64,000 nucleotides of DNA from Anopheles merus (GCF_017562075.2 NW_024427651.1:42526-106525); one strand, 5' to 3'; positions 31,733 through 44,100 are shown, numbered from the stretch's first letter. Notes: generated by a model not told the origin, from the letters alone. A program made the numbers and translations.

Positions 31733-34369
31733 GTTACACTTATTTCAGAATTCCCAGATATATTTTGTTTAAACGATGATAACATAACAATAAACAATTT
31801 TTATAAACAATCAATTATTCTTAAAAATAACATTCCAATCTACATTCCTAACTATAAGCGAATTCATTCTCAAACAGAAGAAATAAATAAATAAATTGAT
31901 CAAATGTTAGATAATAATATCATTGAACATTCAGTATCTCCTTACAATTCGCCAATTCTTCTTGTCCCTAAGAAATCAGATAATGAAAAAAATGGAGATT
32001 AGTTGTCGACTTTAGACAGCTCAACAAAAAAATATTACCAGATAAATTCCCGTTACCACGAATAGACACAATTCTAGATCAACTAGGAAGGGACAAATAC
32101 TTAAGTACACTAGATTTGATGTCAGGATTTCATCAAATTTCTTTGGAAAAAGATTCAAGAAAGTACACAGCATTCTCAACGACAAAAGGACATTACCAAT
32201 TTACAAGAATGCCATTTGGATTTAATATAAGCCCAAATAGTTTTTAAAGAATGACGGCAATAGCCATGGCAGGTTTAACAACAGAAATTTGCTTTTGTGT
32301 ATATTGGTGACATTATAGTCATAGGCAATTCCATTAATAATCACTTAGATAATTTAATAAAAGTTTTTCAAAGATTAAGACATTATAACCTTAAACTGAA
32401 TCCGGAAAATGTAGATTTTTCAAATCAGAAGTTACATACTTGGGACAGAAAATTACTGATCAAGGAACGCTTCCTGATGAATCCAAATATGAAACTGTAA
32501 GAAAATTCCCTATTCCCAAAAATATAGATGAAGTACGAAGTTTCGTAGCATTTTGCAATTATTATAGGAGATTTATAAATAATTTTGCTAACATAGCTAA
32601 ACCATTCAACAATTTATTAAAGAAAGGTAAAATCTTTGAATGGAATGATCAATGTCAAAAAGCATTTGACATGCTTAAAAAACTTTTATTATCACCTACT
32701 ATACTAAAATATCCAGATTTCACAAACCAATTTATAGTCACAACAGATGCTTCAGATGTAGCATGCGGAGCAATTCTATCTCAAAATCACGAAGGAAGAG
32801 ACCTACCAATAGAATATGCAAGTAAAACATTCACAAAAGGTGAAAAGTCAAAATCAATAATTGAAAAGGAACTAACAGCAATACATTGGGCCGTTAACCA
32901 TTTCAAACCATATCTGTACGGAACTAAATTCATTATTAAAACAGATCATAGACCTTTAGTTTACTTATACGGAATGAAAAATCCATCATCAAAACTCACA
33001 AGAATGAGATTAGACCTAGAAGAATTCGATTTCGATATTCAATACGTAGCAGGGAAAAGCAACGTAGTAGCAGATGCTTTATCAAGGATAATCACAAATT
33101 CAAATGAACTTAAAACATTAATCCCAACCGTAAAAGACACAAACTTTAAAAATTTTAAAGAAAATTCAATTCTAAAAGTAAATAAAAGGGCAATGATTCA
33201 AAATAACTCAAAAAATGACAAAACTCAAATAAAAGTAAACCAAAACAAATCAGAAACAGTAAAACCAGTAGTATGGAAAACAGACAGACCATCAGAAGTA
33301 AACAAAATAATAAAAATTAACACAGAAGTTAAGAATAAAGAAATTGGCATAAAGGTATGCAATAATAACTATAATAAGCAACTTCATAATCTCACAATCC
33401 CTCTTGATTTCGAAAACTTTCAAAATGGAAGTCAAAGCTTACAATTTGCTATTCTAGAAGTTTGTCAAATAGCAAGAAGTTTTAACAGAGACAAGTTATC
33501 TATCTCAAGTGAAGATGGTTTGTTCAAATACTTCAAGTATGAAAATATAAAGGAAATAGCAGATAAAGCCATTCTCGGTTTCGAAATAATTGTGTTCGAT
33601 CCACCAAAATGGATCCAGGATGAACAGGAAATTCATAAAATTATCAAAAGTTACCATGAAAATTATACAGGAGGACATATAGGACAGTATAGGTTATATA
33701 TGAAACTACGAGAAAATTTTAAATGGAAAAATATGAAAGAATACATTAAGAATTATGTAAAAGAATGTAAGACTTGCAAAATGAACAAAAGTTCAAAACA
33801 TACTAAAGAACATATGATAATAACCTCAACGCTATCAAAACCCTTTTCAGTCATATGAATCGATACCGTAGGTCCATTACCAAAGTCCATAAACAACAAT
33901 AGGTATGCAATCACAATTCAATGTGATCTTACTAAATAAGTCGTAATCATATCAAAACAAAACAAAGAAGCCAACAAAATTGCAAAAGTTTTAGTCGAAA
34001 ATTTTATTCTTACTTATGGAATTTTTTTGGAACAGAAATCAGATCAAGGCACAAAATATAATAATGAAGTTTTGAGCAAAATGGCTAAAATTTTAAAAAT
34101 CAAACAAACATTCGCGACAGCTTATCATCCTGAAACAATTGGATGCTTAGAATGGAACCACAGAAGTCTTAATCTGTATCTAAGAATATTTACAAATGAA
34201 CACCACGATGATTGGGATGCTTGGACGAAATTCTATCAATTTGTCTATAACACAACACCACACTCAGAAACAAATTATACTCCATACGAATTAGTTTTCG
34301 AAAGGACTGCAAATTTGCCTCAGGAAATATATAAAAATAACATTGATCCTGTGTATAACATTGAAGCAT
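31733..34369 (+). pseudogene. pol: RT, RNase H and integrase, copy B
   Basis: The counterpart of 1620-3950 plus 4766-5079 without the solo LTR. Shared defects: TAA near 31890, A-run frameshift near 31990, TAA at 32245-32247, extra T at 32293-32296, YIGD in place of YxDD, and TGA at 33856-33858. It also has its own one-base loss in an A-run near 32405. The longest open piece is 32440-33858 (RT thumb, RNase H with TTDASD and KTDHRP, integrase HHCC). Integrase then runs through DQGTKYNNEV uninterrupted, showing the pre-insertion state of the solo-LTR target. It ends at the RTE target duplication (34359-34369). Confidence 0.9.
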
Positions 34370-37057
34370 ACTTACTTACTTATTTATCCGGCGCTACAAC
34401 CGCTTTGCGGTCTTGGCCTGCCTCAGGAGTGTCCGAAACCGCTCACGATCTCGCGCCTTCGTCTTCCAGTCCTTTATCCCGGCCTTAATGGCGGACGCCT
34501 CCACGCCATCTTGCCACCTCAATTTGGGCCTACCACGCCTCCTCTGTCCTTGTGGACGGCCTAAAAAGACTTTACCGGCTGGGTCGTCCATTTCCATGCG
34601 TACAACATGGCCAGCCCACCGGAGCCTGGCGAGCTTGATACGCTGTACGACAGTGAGGTCGCCGTACATCTTGTATAGCTCGTCATTATAGCGGCTCCTC
34701 CATTATCCTTCCACACATACGGGGCCAATTATCCTTCTGAGCATCTTCCTCTCGAACGCGGCTAAGAGGGTTTCGTCAGATTTGGACAGTGTCCATGTCT
34801 CAGAGGCGTATGTGAGTACAGGTACTATATGGGTACTATAAAGTCCCAGCTTCGTCCGTCGCGACAGGTTCTTTGAGGTGAACTGCTTTTTCAGGCTGTA
34901 GAATGACCGGTTGGCCGCCAGCATCCTTGCGCGCAACTCAGCTTCCATGCTGTTGTCGTTGCTGACCTTTGACCCAAGATAGGTGAATTGTGGGACGACT
35001 TCAAAAGTGCGTTCACCTATTTGTACATCACACCTACGTAGATTCGGATTATTTGTTGGTAGGTCGGCTGATGTTGCCACCATCAGTTTGGTCTTTGCCT
35101 CGTTTATCTGCAATCCGAGGCTCTCTGCCGCCTGCTCAATCCCTTGGTAGGCTTCTGCTACATAGGAGAGCCGCAGACCAATGATGTCTATATCATCAGC
35201 GTATGCCAGGATCTGGGTTGACTTATAGAAGATGGTTCCCGTAGTCTCCACCATCAAGTCGCGGATGGCCTTCTCTAGCGCCAAGTTGAATAGGAGACAG
35301 GCAAGCCCGTCCCCCTGGCGCAAACCCTTGGTGGTAGCAAAAGGTCCTGAGAGTTTTCCATCCACCCTCACCTGGCATGTGACGTTGGTCATAGTCATTC
35401 TAACTAGCCTTATCAGTTTGGCCGGGATTCCAAATGAGCCCATAGCGTCGTACAGTTTTACCCTGGCTATGCTATCGTATGCGGCTTTGAAGTCTATGAA
35501 GAGATGGTATGTGTCGTTTCTGTATTCAGTCATCTTCTCCAAGTTCTGCCGCATGGTGAAGATCGGATCAGTGGTTGATTTCCCGTTTCGGAATCCTCTT
35601 TGATAGTTTCCAACTATCTCTTCGACGTGCGGGACAAGGTGATCCTGAAGGATCAGGGAGAATATTTTACAAGCGGTATTCAACACCGTAATACCCCTGT
35701 AGTTGTTGCAGTCCAACCTGTCTCCCTTCTTGTATATGGGGTAGATGATGCCGAGATTCCAATCACAAGGCATCGATTCGCTATCCCACACCTCAGTAAC
35801 AATTTGATGAATCTCGTTTTCTAGTCGTGCACCTCCATTCTTGACCAGTTCAGCTGCAATTCCGTCGGTTCCGGGTGCCTAGTTATTTTTCAGCCGACGG
35901 ATAGCCTTTCGTGTTTCTTCTATGCTAGGTGGCAGTAGCATGGCACTATCTGCTAGTGGCGCTTCTAGCTGTTCGTTTAGCTGGTCGTTGAGTAATTCAT
36001 CAAAGTACTGAGCCCACCGCGAGAGGACCTCTGGCTGGTTACTAACTAGATCTCCATCCTTGTTGCGACAGCAGGTAACCTTAGGTACAACGTTGTTTCG
36101 GTGACCTGCTATCGCTTGGTAAAACTTTCGAGTCAGTCCGTACGCCTCTCTGGTTTGCTCGAGTTCCCGCATGTTTTGCTCTACCAAAGCATGCTTCTTG
36201 GAGCGGTGAACTCGTTTCTCTTCGCGTCTGAGCCGTGAATATTCCTCTGTGCATGCCCGCGTTCTATGCCGTTGCTGCATTGCTCGGTATGCAGTATTCT
36301 TACGTTCGGTCACTTGTCTGCATTCATCGTCGAACCAGCCAGATTTGGTGTTGCGACGACGTGGTGGGAGTATATTTCTTGCACAGTTTATTATTTTTGT
36401 TTTTAGAGCGTTCCACCTCTCGCTCGTAGTTTCATATCATCTATGATTACGGATTTCAGCCGAGGACCTACGGCGAAACCCCTTCCGAGCACGCGGTGGC
36501 GGTCGTGGCAGCTGTAGTAAATGTCGTAGCAATGCTTACCACGCCTGTGGTGCACACCGTTCCCTAGCCACCGAATCTCTTGTAGAGCTACGAGGTCCAT
36601 GCTCAGTGTGGCTAGGACGTCATCAAGTTGTTTCAAGGCTCCGGCTTTGCTAAGATTGCGTACGTTCCATGAGCCCATTTTAATCGTTGTGCGGGGGCAT
36701 TGCATTGGGTCGGTATCGTTGAGTCCGTTTCGTATCCTTCTGTTGCTTTCTGTAGTCAGTTGTTCCGTGAGACTGGGTGACTGGCCCTGCGCCCACGTGG
36801 CCGTTTTATTTAGAGTCGGTTTGCCCTCTCCGACGTTCAGGCACCCAGTTTCCCGGGATACCCACCCCCTCCTGGTTCGCCATATGCCACCATCCACCCA
36901 AGGGGTTGGATCTAGCCCGTGTACCCAAGCTAGGATATATGGAGGCACATGTTACCACTCTGCATGACGAGGACGTGTCCGAATAGGAGTTGGATGGGAG
37001 AGCCTGTGTTATCCCTCGGAGGACTTCGGATCCCCTCCCATTACAGAGCAATGAATT
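34370..37057 (-). mobile_element. RTE-clade element at the same site as in copy A, internally deleted
   Basis: The same orientation, position within integrase and 11-bp duplication (CATTGAAGCAT, 34359-34369 and 37058-37068) as the element at 5080-8414. Against that copy about 640-700 bp of the endonuclease part are missing at about 36437, where the sequence jumps from the RT-linker region to endonuclease codons near 75. It is therefore the duplicated twin with a later deletion. Confidence 0.92.
34394..36948 (-). pseudogene. RTE endonuclease-RT, disrupted and deleted
   Basis: Three open pieces of the 972-residue frame: the C-terminus (34394-34669), RT with GLRQGDG and AYADD (34703-35791), and the linker (35879-36313). 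The endonuclease N-terminus follows (to 36948 including upstream codons). Stops: a TAA in the GQW segment near 34706 (private) and a TAG near 35881, shared with the twin at 6591. The deletion near 36437 removes the DFN and SDH parts of the endonuclease. Non-functional. Confidence 0.88.
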
Positions 37058-37068
37058 CATTGAAGCAT

Positions 37069-37360
37069 ACTACAATGAATTAAAATATAAATTACAAAAG
37101 TCCAATGCATTTGCTAGAAAAAGATAAATTGAACAAAAAAAAAAAATAAAAGACTAAAAACATTAAATCAAAATATCAACCCAATAGATAGTAGCATAAC
37201 AGAGTTGGTTTAGTTAAAAAATGAGAATAGAAAAAAGCTAGACCCAGAATATATAGGACCATTTACTGTTATAAGAATACAAGATCCAAACTGTGTGATA
37301 AAAAACAGAGTCACAAGGAAACAATCAATAGTGTATAAGAACAGATGGATAAAAGCATGA
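37069..37360 (+). pseudogene. integrase C-terminus of copy B
   Basis: Resumes after the RTE and ends with the GPY/F-like KLDPEYIGPFTVI module and TGA at 37358-37360, with the same two internal stops as copy A. The polypurine tract lies at 37397-37406. Confidence 0.75.
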
Positions 37361-37406
37361 AAAGTATTTCATTACATTCATACTTTTCATTTCTTTACGG
37401 AGGAGG

Positions 37407-37644
37407 TGTAATATACGATTCGACACCCCTGATTATTCAAGATAGCAATACCATTATGACCACGTTTAGCATGAACTTAAGAGATTAAAGAATATTGTAT
37501 ACAAGAAATAATTGTAGCTAAGACCGAAACCATGAACTAGAACAGGAAAGGAATAGATAGGGGAAATTCAGAAGGAATACGAGTTCACTCATAGAATACT
37601 AAGTTGACACGAACACTATAAAAGCGTTATGATTTTATTAAAGG
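37407..37644 (+). repeat. 3' LTR of copy B, left part
   Basis: Begins TGTAATATACG after the polypurine tract and is cut by the BEL/Pao insertion; the last five bases AAAGG (37640-37644) are its target duplication. It continues at 40524. Confidence 0.88.
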
Positions 37645-37989
37645 TGTTCTAGAAGCAAAGTTCTTTCTTCAACTCAAACTTAAAACGTGATCTTTTAACT
37701 CGTAGTTTACTGCACTACTTTATTGCTCTAAATCTTATAACGTAGCAAGTAAATTTCGCGGCGGATCGGTTAAAAAATTTCACGTACGCTTTCTTACGCT
37801 TTCTGACTTGATCTCATGGCGCTCGCGCGATGGCCGTTTTTCGATTCGCGCGGCGATGTTTTTTTTTCTGCTCCCTCTGGTAACGGCAAATCGGCGATGT
37901 TTCGGTTCGGCTGTCAACGGCTTATCAATAAACACAAATTGTAAACAACAATTTGTCACTTTTCGCCGACCTCGTTGTTTTATACAACA
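37645..37989 (-). repeat. LTR of the rearranged BEL element (3' side)
   Basis: Plus-strand ends TGTTCTAG...ATACAACA. Near-identical to 40173-40518 by eye. AATAAA occurs near 37926 on the plus strand, which is antisense to the element. Confidence 0.88.
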
Positions 37990-38131
37990 TTCTCCCGCCC
38001 GGTACGTTGCTGGTATACGCAACTTACCCTACTAAAGTCGGCGATCTACTTCCGTTCATCGTTCAACCGTTACGCTGGTACCGCATCACCACAAATACGT
38101 TCTGGGTTTGGTGGGTTGACCGTATCGTTCT

Positions 38132-39590
38132 TCATTTGTTAGGTCTACGAACGTCCAACACGGCTATCTTCGTTGCAGGTCTTTCGATGATTCCGCTTGC
38201 TGTCTGCACGGTGGCTCGCCTTACTTGGCCGTCGTTGGCTTTAACCACTTCTATCACCCTTCCTTTCGGCCAACAATTCCTCGGTAGGTTGTTATCAGCA
38301 ATCAACACTACATCACCTTCCTCGATCGGACGAGATGGAAGGAACCACTTTGTTCTGCGGGTCAGGGTCGGAAGGTACTCGGCTATCCATTTTTTCCAAA
38401 ACAAGTTGGCGTTACACTGCGACGCTTTCCATGTCGACTTTACGGCCGTCGCTGTATCATCGAACGGTGCAGGTGGCTTGATGCCGCTTGAGCTGCCCAA
38501 GAGTAAGTCATTCGGTGTTATCGGTGGTGCCAAAACGTCGTCTAACGGCACGTAAGTCAGCGGTCTCGAATTGATGATCATTTCTATTTCAGCCATGGTA
38601 GATTGCAATACTTCGTCGTTAGGCAGGCATGGCAATTCTAATTGAGCAAAAACTTTTTTCACTGACTGGACGAGGCGTTCCCAGCAGCCTCCAAAATGTG
38701 GAGCGGCCGGCGGATTAAAGGTCCACTTCAAATCAGGGCTAGTAAACTCTTCTAACAAAGTGTTTTCGTCGACACTCTTTCTGGCCTCCTTGAGCTCTCT
38801 CGAAGCTCCTACGAAATTCGTACCTCGATCACTAATGATCTCTCGCGGCGTTCCACGCCGAGCAATAAAACGTCGGATCGCCAGGATGCATGACGAACTC
38901 GTCATTGAATGCGCGATTTCTAGGTGGATGGCTCGTGTTGTTAAGCAAGTGAAGATCACTCCCCACCGTTTCTCCACGCGGCGACCAACTACTACGTTGA
39001 TCGGCCCGAAATAATCTATCCCGGTACATGTGAACGCACGCTGAGCTATAGCCGTTCTTTGTTCAGGGCAGTATCACGGGCATCCGAAGCGGTTCGTCCA
39101 CTGCAGTGCAGTTTGCAAGCCGGCCACTTATTCTCAACACACCATGGTCGTCGAGTGTTGGTGAGAGTTTGTACAGTACGCTACATTTCTCGATGCCTTT
39201 TGACCTCGGATGTTTTAATGTTGGAGGATTCTCGAGGCACTTGATTTCTTGCGGAAACGCTTCTCGCTGAATTTGTTTCAGTATTATCTGTTCAGCTCTT
39301 TGAAGCTCTTCTTGTATCAGCGGTTCTGTTGCGATCGGTGTTTTATTCGCCCTATGAGTGCAATTGTTCAAAAATCGAACGACATATCCAACGGATCTCA
39401 GAAGTCTATTCCACTTAGAAAATCGATCGATTTGGATGAGTGGCTTAGTTGTGACATGGAACAGCAAGTTGCGACGTAGTTCTTCTGGTGTATCATCTGG
39501 TCGTGTCGGTGAAGCTGGCCAATCGCTCTCCAGCTGCCATAGAAAGCTCGGACCCTTGAGCCATCTGCTGTTGGTGCTTAAATCGGGTAT
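38132..39590 (-). pseudogene. BEL/Pao integrase region, internally deleted
   Basis: Right to left: the WLKGPSFLW stretch that precedes integrase in BEL polyproteins (about 39560), a Glu/Gln-rich linker ending RMPVILP (39063-39467), a frame change at about 39062, then the integrase core. The core has GIDYFGP with the first Asp, SDRGTNFVGA with the second, HFGGCWERLV with the Glu, and a DUF5641-like end (EEGDVVLI, then GRVIEV). The HHCC zinc-binding segment expected between PVILP and the core is missing, so about 60-80 codons are deleted at 39060. The 281-residue piece 38132-38977 is fully open. Confidence 0.85.
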
Positions 39591-39619
39591 TTTTGCCCAT
39601 TTCCTAAACCATCATAGCC

Positions 39620-40170
39620 CACAAGTTGGCCCGTGTGTAGATAGCACAGACGATAGAATCGATATTGAGCTTAAGAAATATTTTGCGATCGATTCGATGG
39701 GCATTACCAAATCGCCCCATCCAGTTGGCTCTAAAGATGATGAAAAGGCGTTGGAGATCCTTGCAACCACGAATCATTTAAAAGGAAATCGTTATGAAAC
39801 AGGTTTACTGTGGAAGTATAGCAATGTTCAGCTACCACCAAGTAAACTCATGGCCATAAGACGTTTCGAATGCCTGCAAAGAAAAATGCAAAAAGATCCG
39901 GTGTTGAGAGCTGCTATCATTGACAAGATGAACGATTACGAAACAAAGGGCTACATCCGGCGCCTCACACCAAGCGAAATAGCTGATAAACGGAATACAG
40001 ACTGGTTCTTGCCGACATTTCCGGTAACGAATCCTAACAAGCCAGGAAAAATCCGTATAGTGTTCGACGCAGCCGCCAAGTCTAACGGAGTCAGTCTAAA
40101 TACGTTCCTGCTAAAGGGTCCAGATCAGCTGGTAGGCCTCCTGATGGTCCTGTATAAGTTCCGAGAGCAT
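39620..40170 (+). pseudogene. BEL/Pao reverse transcriptase N-terminus, inverted
   Basis: Reads VGPCVDSTDDRIDIELKKYF, then NRYETGLLWK, a GYIRRL segment, WFLPTFPV, and KIRIVFDAAAK, all characteristic of the start of BEL/Pao RT. It stops before the catalytic YxDD region and runs straight into the right LTR. It lies on the strand opposite to the integrase part of the same element. The frame is open and continues as nonsense into the LTR to 40218. Confidence 0.85.
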
Positions 40171-40172
40171 CG

Positions 40173-40518
40173 AGTTCTAGAAGCAAAGTTCTTTCTTCAA
40201 CTCAAACTTAAAACGTGATCTTTTAACTCGTAGTTTACTGCACTACTTTATTGCTCTAAATCTTACAACGTAGCAAGTAAATTTCGCGGCGGATCGGTTA
40301 AAAAATTTCACGTACGCTTTCTTACGCTTTCTGACTTGATCTCATGGCGCTCGCGCGATGGCCGTTTTTCGATTCGCGCGGCGATGTTTTTTTTTTCTGC
40401 TCCCTCTGGTAACGGCAAATCGGCGACGTTTCGGTTCGGCTGTCAACGGCTTATCAATAAACACAAATTGTAAACAACAATTTGTCACTTTTCGCCGACC
40501 TCGTTTTTTTCTACAACA
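40173..40518 (-). repeat. LTR of the rearranged BEL element (5' side)
   Basis: The partner of 37645-37989; its inner end reads AGTTCTAG where TGTTCTAG is expected. It is followed by AAAGG and the resumed mdg1-like LTR. Confidence 0.88.
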
Positions 40519-40523
40519 AAAGG

Positions 40524-41129
40524 ATTGCATAATTTAGGCTTAATTTCATAAACAAATATTATACTTCCATACCTACAATTAATGTTCACATAAATAACAT
40601 AATATAGAATTAGTAGTACAACGGATACTATGATAAATAAACAAGGAATCATGAAATTGCGCATTAGTCCAAAGGGACGTAGGGGAAAATTAGATGCAAG
40701 ACAACTACATATACAAAAATGATGAATAGGATAAGTCGCACGATTACATTTATAAAACATAGTTTTTATTTTATAAAATACAGAATATCCCATAAATTTA
40801 TAGCAAAATATTATAGGCAGATAAGCATAAGTCTTCTGCACATATGGTGCACAATTGAAAATAGGTAGCATTAGAAGTTAGGTAAGAAATAAAAAGAAAT
40901 TCATTCAATTGCGCAGTAGATCACGTGTAGGAATAAATTAGTATGAAAAGGACAAACGGTGAATGGAAGACAACGACGCGCTTAAGTGAGATCACGTTAA
41001 AAATATAATGTGCCAAGTACTGCCCTTAAATAAAAGTAGTGCTGCCCGAAAATAAAATTTAAAACAGAAGATAGCGAAAGTGTTTCTCTATAATTAATAA
41101 ACAGAGATGTCCAAAAGGCAAGCCTCACA
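40524..41129 (+). repeat. 3' LTR of copy B, right part
   Basis: Resumes with ATTGCATAATTTAGG after the BEL element and ends CA at 41128-41129. The following ATAC (41130-41133) is the right target duplication. Confidence 0.88.
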
Positions 41130-41133
41130 ATAC

Positions 41134-44100
41134 AAAAACGCTAGAATGACTTCCGAGGTTGTCCAAGGTGTCCCCAAGGATCATACAAACAATCTAGTAT
41201 GTATCCCAGGTTGTCCAAGGTGTCCCCAAGGTTCAAACAAACGCTCTAGAATAACTTCCTGTCTCATGCGTCTCTACGGTTCCTACAAACACTCTAGAAT
41301 TACTTCCGAGGTGGTACCAAGATGTCCCCAAGGTTCATGCTAATACTTTAGAATGACTTCAGAGGTTGTCCCAAGGTGTACCCAAGGTTCATACAAAAAC
41401 TATAGAATGGATTCCGAAATTGTCCAAGGTCTCCCCTAGGTTCATACAAACCCTCTAAAATGACTTCCGATGTGGTCCAAGGTGTCCCCAAGGTTCATAC
41501 AAACACTCTAGAACGACTTCTGAGGTTGTCCAAGTTGTCCCCAGGGTTCATACAAACACTCTAGAATAAGAATAAGAATCAGAATAAGAATAAGAGGTTG
41601 AACAAGATGTCCCCAAGGTAGATAAAAACACTCAAGAATGACTTCCGAGGTTGTCCAAGTTGTAGGAATGACTTCAAACGTTGTCCCAAGTGTCCCCAGG
41701 GGTCATACAAACTTTCCAAAATGACTTCAGAGACTGTCCCAAGTGTCCTCAAGGGTCATACAAACACTCTCAAATTAATTCCTAGGTTGTCCAAGGTGGC
41801 CCAAAGGTTCATACAAATACTCTAGTATGACTTGAGACGTTTTCAAAGGTGTCCCCAAGGTGCATACAAACACTCTAGAATGACTTTAGAGGTTGTCCCT
41901 AGGTTTCCCCAAGGTTCATATAAACACTCAAGAATGGCTTCAGGGATTGTTCAAAGTGTCCCCAAGGTTCATACAAACACTCTAGAATGACGTCCAAGGT
42001 TGTTCAAGGAGTCCCTAAGGTACATACATACACTCTAGAATGACTTCCGAGGTTGTCCCAAGGTGTCCCCAAGGGTCATACCAACACTCCAGAATGATTT
42101 CAGACGTTGTCCCATGTGTCCACAGGAGTCCAACAAATATTCTAAAATGACTTGAGAGATTGTCCCAAGAGTCCCCAAGATTCATACAAGCACTATATTA
42201 TAATTTCAGATATTAAACAAGGTGCACCAAAGGTTCAAACAAACACTCTAGAAAGACTTCCGAGGTTGTCTAAGGTGTCTCCAAGGGTCGTACCAACACT
42301 CCAGAATGACTTTAGAGGTTGTCCCAAGTGTCCTAGGGGTCCAACAAACATTCCAGAATGACTTCAAAGATTGTTCCACGTGTCCCCAAGGATCATACAA
42401 ACACTCTAGAATGACTTCCGAGGTTGTCCCAAGGTGTCCCCTAGGATCAAACAAATACTTTAGAATGACTTCAGAGGTTGTCCAAGGTGTTCCCAAGGTT
42501 AATACAAACACTCTAGTATGACTTCAGACGATTTCAAAGGTGTCCCAAGTTTCATACAAACACTCTAGAATGACTTCCGAGGTTGTCCCAAGGTTTCTCC
42601 AAGGTTCATACAAACACTCTAGAATGACTTCTGAAGTTGTCTCAAATGTCTCCAAAGTTCCTTGAAAAAAACTCTAAAATAACTTCCGAGTTTGTCCCAA
42701 GGTGCCCCCAAGGTTCATACAAACACTCTAGAATGACTTCCAAGGTTGTCCAAGGTGTCCCCAAGGGTCATACAATATCTCAAGAATGGCTTCCGAGGTT
42801 GTCAAAGGTGTCCCCTTGTGTCATAAAAACACTATAGAATGACTTCCGAGGTTGTCCCAAGGTTTCCCAAGTGTCATACAAAAACTCTAGAATGACTTCT
42901 GAGGTTGTCCCAAGTGTCTCCATTGTTCATACAAACACTCAAGAATAACTTTCGTGTTTGTACAAGGTGTCCCCAAGGTTCATACAAACACTCTAGCATG
43001 TATCCGAAGTTGTCCAAGGTGTCCCCAAGGTTCATACAAACACTCTAGAATGACTTCAGAGGTTGTCCCAAGGTGTCCCAAAGGTTCAAACAAACACTCT
43101 AGAATAGCTTCGGAGGTTGCTCCAAGGTTCATACAAACTTTCCAGAATGACTTCCGAGGTTGTCCCAAGGTGTCCGCAAGCTTTAACCAAACACTCTAGA
43201 ATAACTTCGGAGGTTGTCCCAAGGTCTCCCCAATGTTCATACAAACACTCTAGAATGACTCCCGAGGTTGTCCCAAGGTGTCCCCGAAATTCATACAAAA
43301 CCACTAGAATGACTTCCGAGGTTGTCCAAGGTGTCCCCAAGGTTCATACAAACTCTTTAAAATGGCTTCTGGGGTTGTCCAAGGTGTCCCAAAGGGTCAT
43401 ACAAACACTCTATAATGTATATTATGTTGTCCAAGGAGTCTCCAAGGTTCCTACAAATACTCTAGAATGACTTCAGACGATGTCGAAAGTGTCCCCAGGA
43501 GTCATAGAAACATTCCAGAATGTCTCCGGAGATTGTTCCAAGTGTTTCCAAAGTTCATACAAACACTCTAGAATGACTTCCAAAGTTGTCCAAGGTGTCC
43601 CCAAGGCCCATACAAACACTCTAGAATGACGTCAGTAGTGGTTCAAGGAGTCCCCAAGTGTCATACAAACACTCTAGAAGGACTTCAGAGTTTATCCCAA
43701 GTTTCTCCAAAGTTCATACAAACACTATAGAATGACTTCCGAGGTTGTCCCAAGGTGTCCCAAGCTTCATACAAACACTCTAGAATGACTTCCGAGGTTG
43801 TCCAAGGTATCCCCAAGGATCATAAAAACACTCTAGAATGACTTCAGAAGTGGTCCAAGGTGTCCCCAAGGTTCATACAAACAGTCTAGAATAACTTCGG
43901 AGGTTGACCCAAGGTGTACCCATGGTTCATACAAACACTCGAGAATGACATCCAAGGTTGTCCCAAGGTGTCCCAAAAGCTCTTACAAACGGTCTAGAAT
44001 GACATCAGAGGTTGTCCCAAGGTGTCCCCTAGGTTCAGACAAATACTCTGGAATGACTTCAGAAGTGGTCCAAGGTGTCCCCAAGTGTCCTACAAACACC

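Larger units (their letters stand above)
37645..40518 (-). mobile_element. Rearranged BEL/Pao element in the copy B 3' LTR
   Basis: 2.9 kb with LTRs of 345-346 bp (37645-37989 and 40173-40518) and a 5-bp duplication AAAGG (37640-37644 and 40519-40523). A purine tract (GGGCGGGAGAA on the minus strand) next to the left LTR shows that the native strand is minus. Integrase lies on that strand, but an RT fragment (39620-40170) lies on the plus strand, so the interior is partly inverted. Gag, protease and most of RT/RNase H are gone, as is the primer site. Its LTRs differ from those of the BEL element at 8810, so it is another family. Confidence 0.88.
24146..41129 (+). mobile_element. mdg1-like Ty3/gypsy LTR retrotransposon, copy B (dead, both LTRs present)
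   Basis: Complete outline: 5' LTR 24146-24989, primer site, 1.1-kb leader, gag, protease, pol, polypurine tract 37397-37406, and a 3' LTR split into 37407-37644 and 40524-41129. It contains a SINE (28020-28232), an RTE element with intact ORF (28404-31719), a second RTE (34370-37057) and a rearranged BEL element (37645-40518). The right flank ATAC (41130-41133) matches the satellite; the left flank has one change. It shares its disabling mutations and right-flank satellite variants with copy A, so it cannot move. Confidence 0.93.

Noticed and set aside
39358..39610. N-terminal 80 codons of the plus-strand frame that runs to 40218
   Set aside because: This part is antisense to the BEL integrase linker; only the portion from about 39620 matches RT, and the last 15 codons are LTR.
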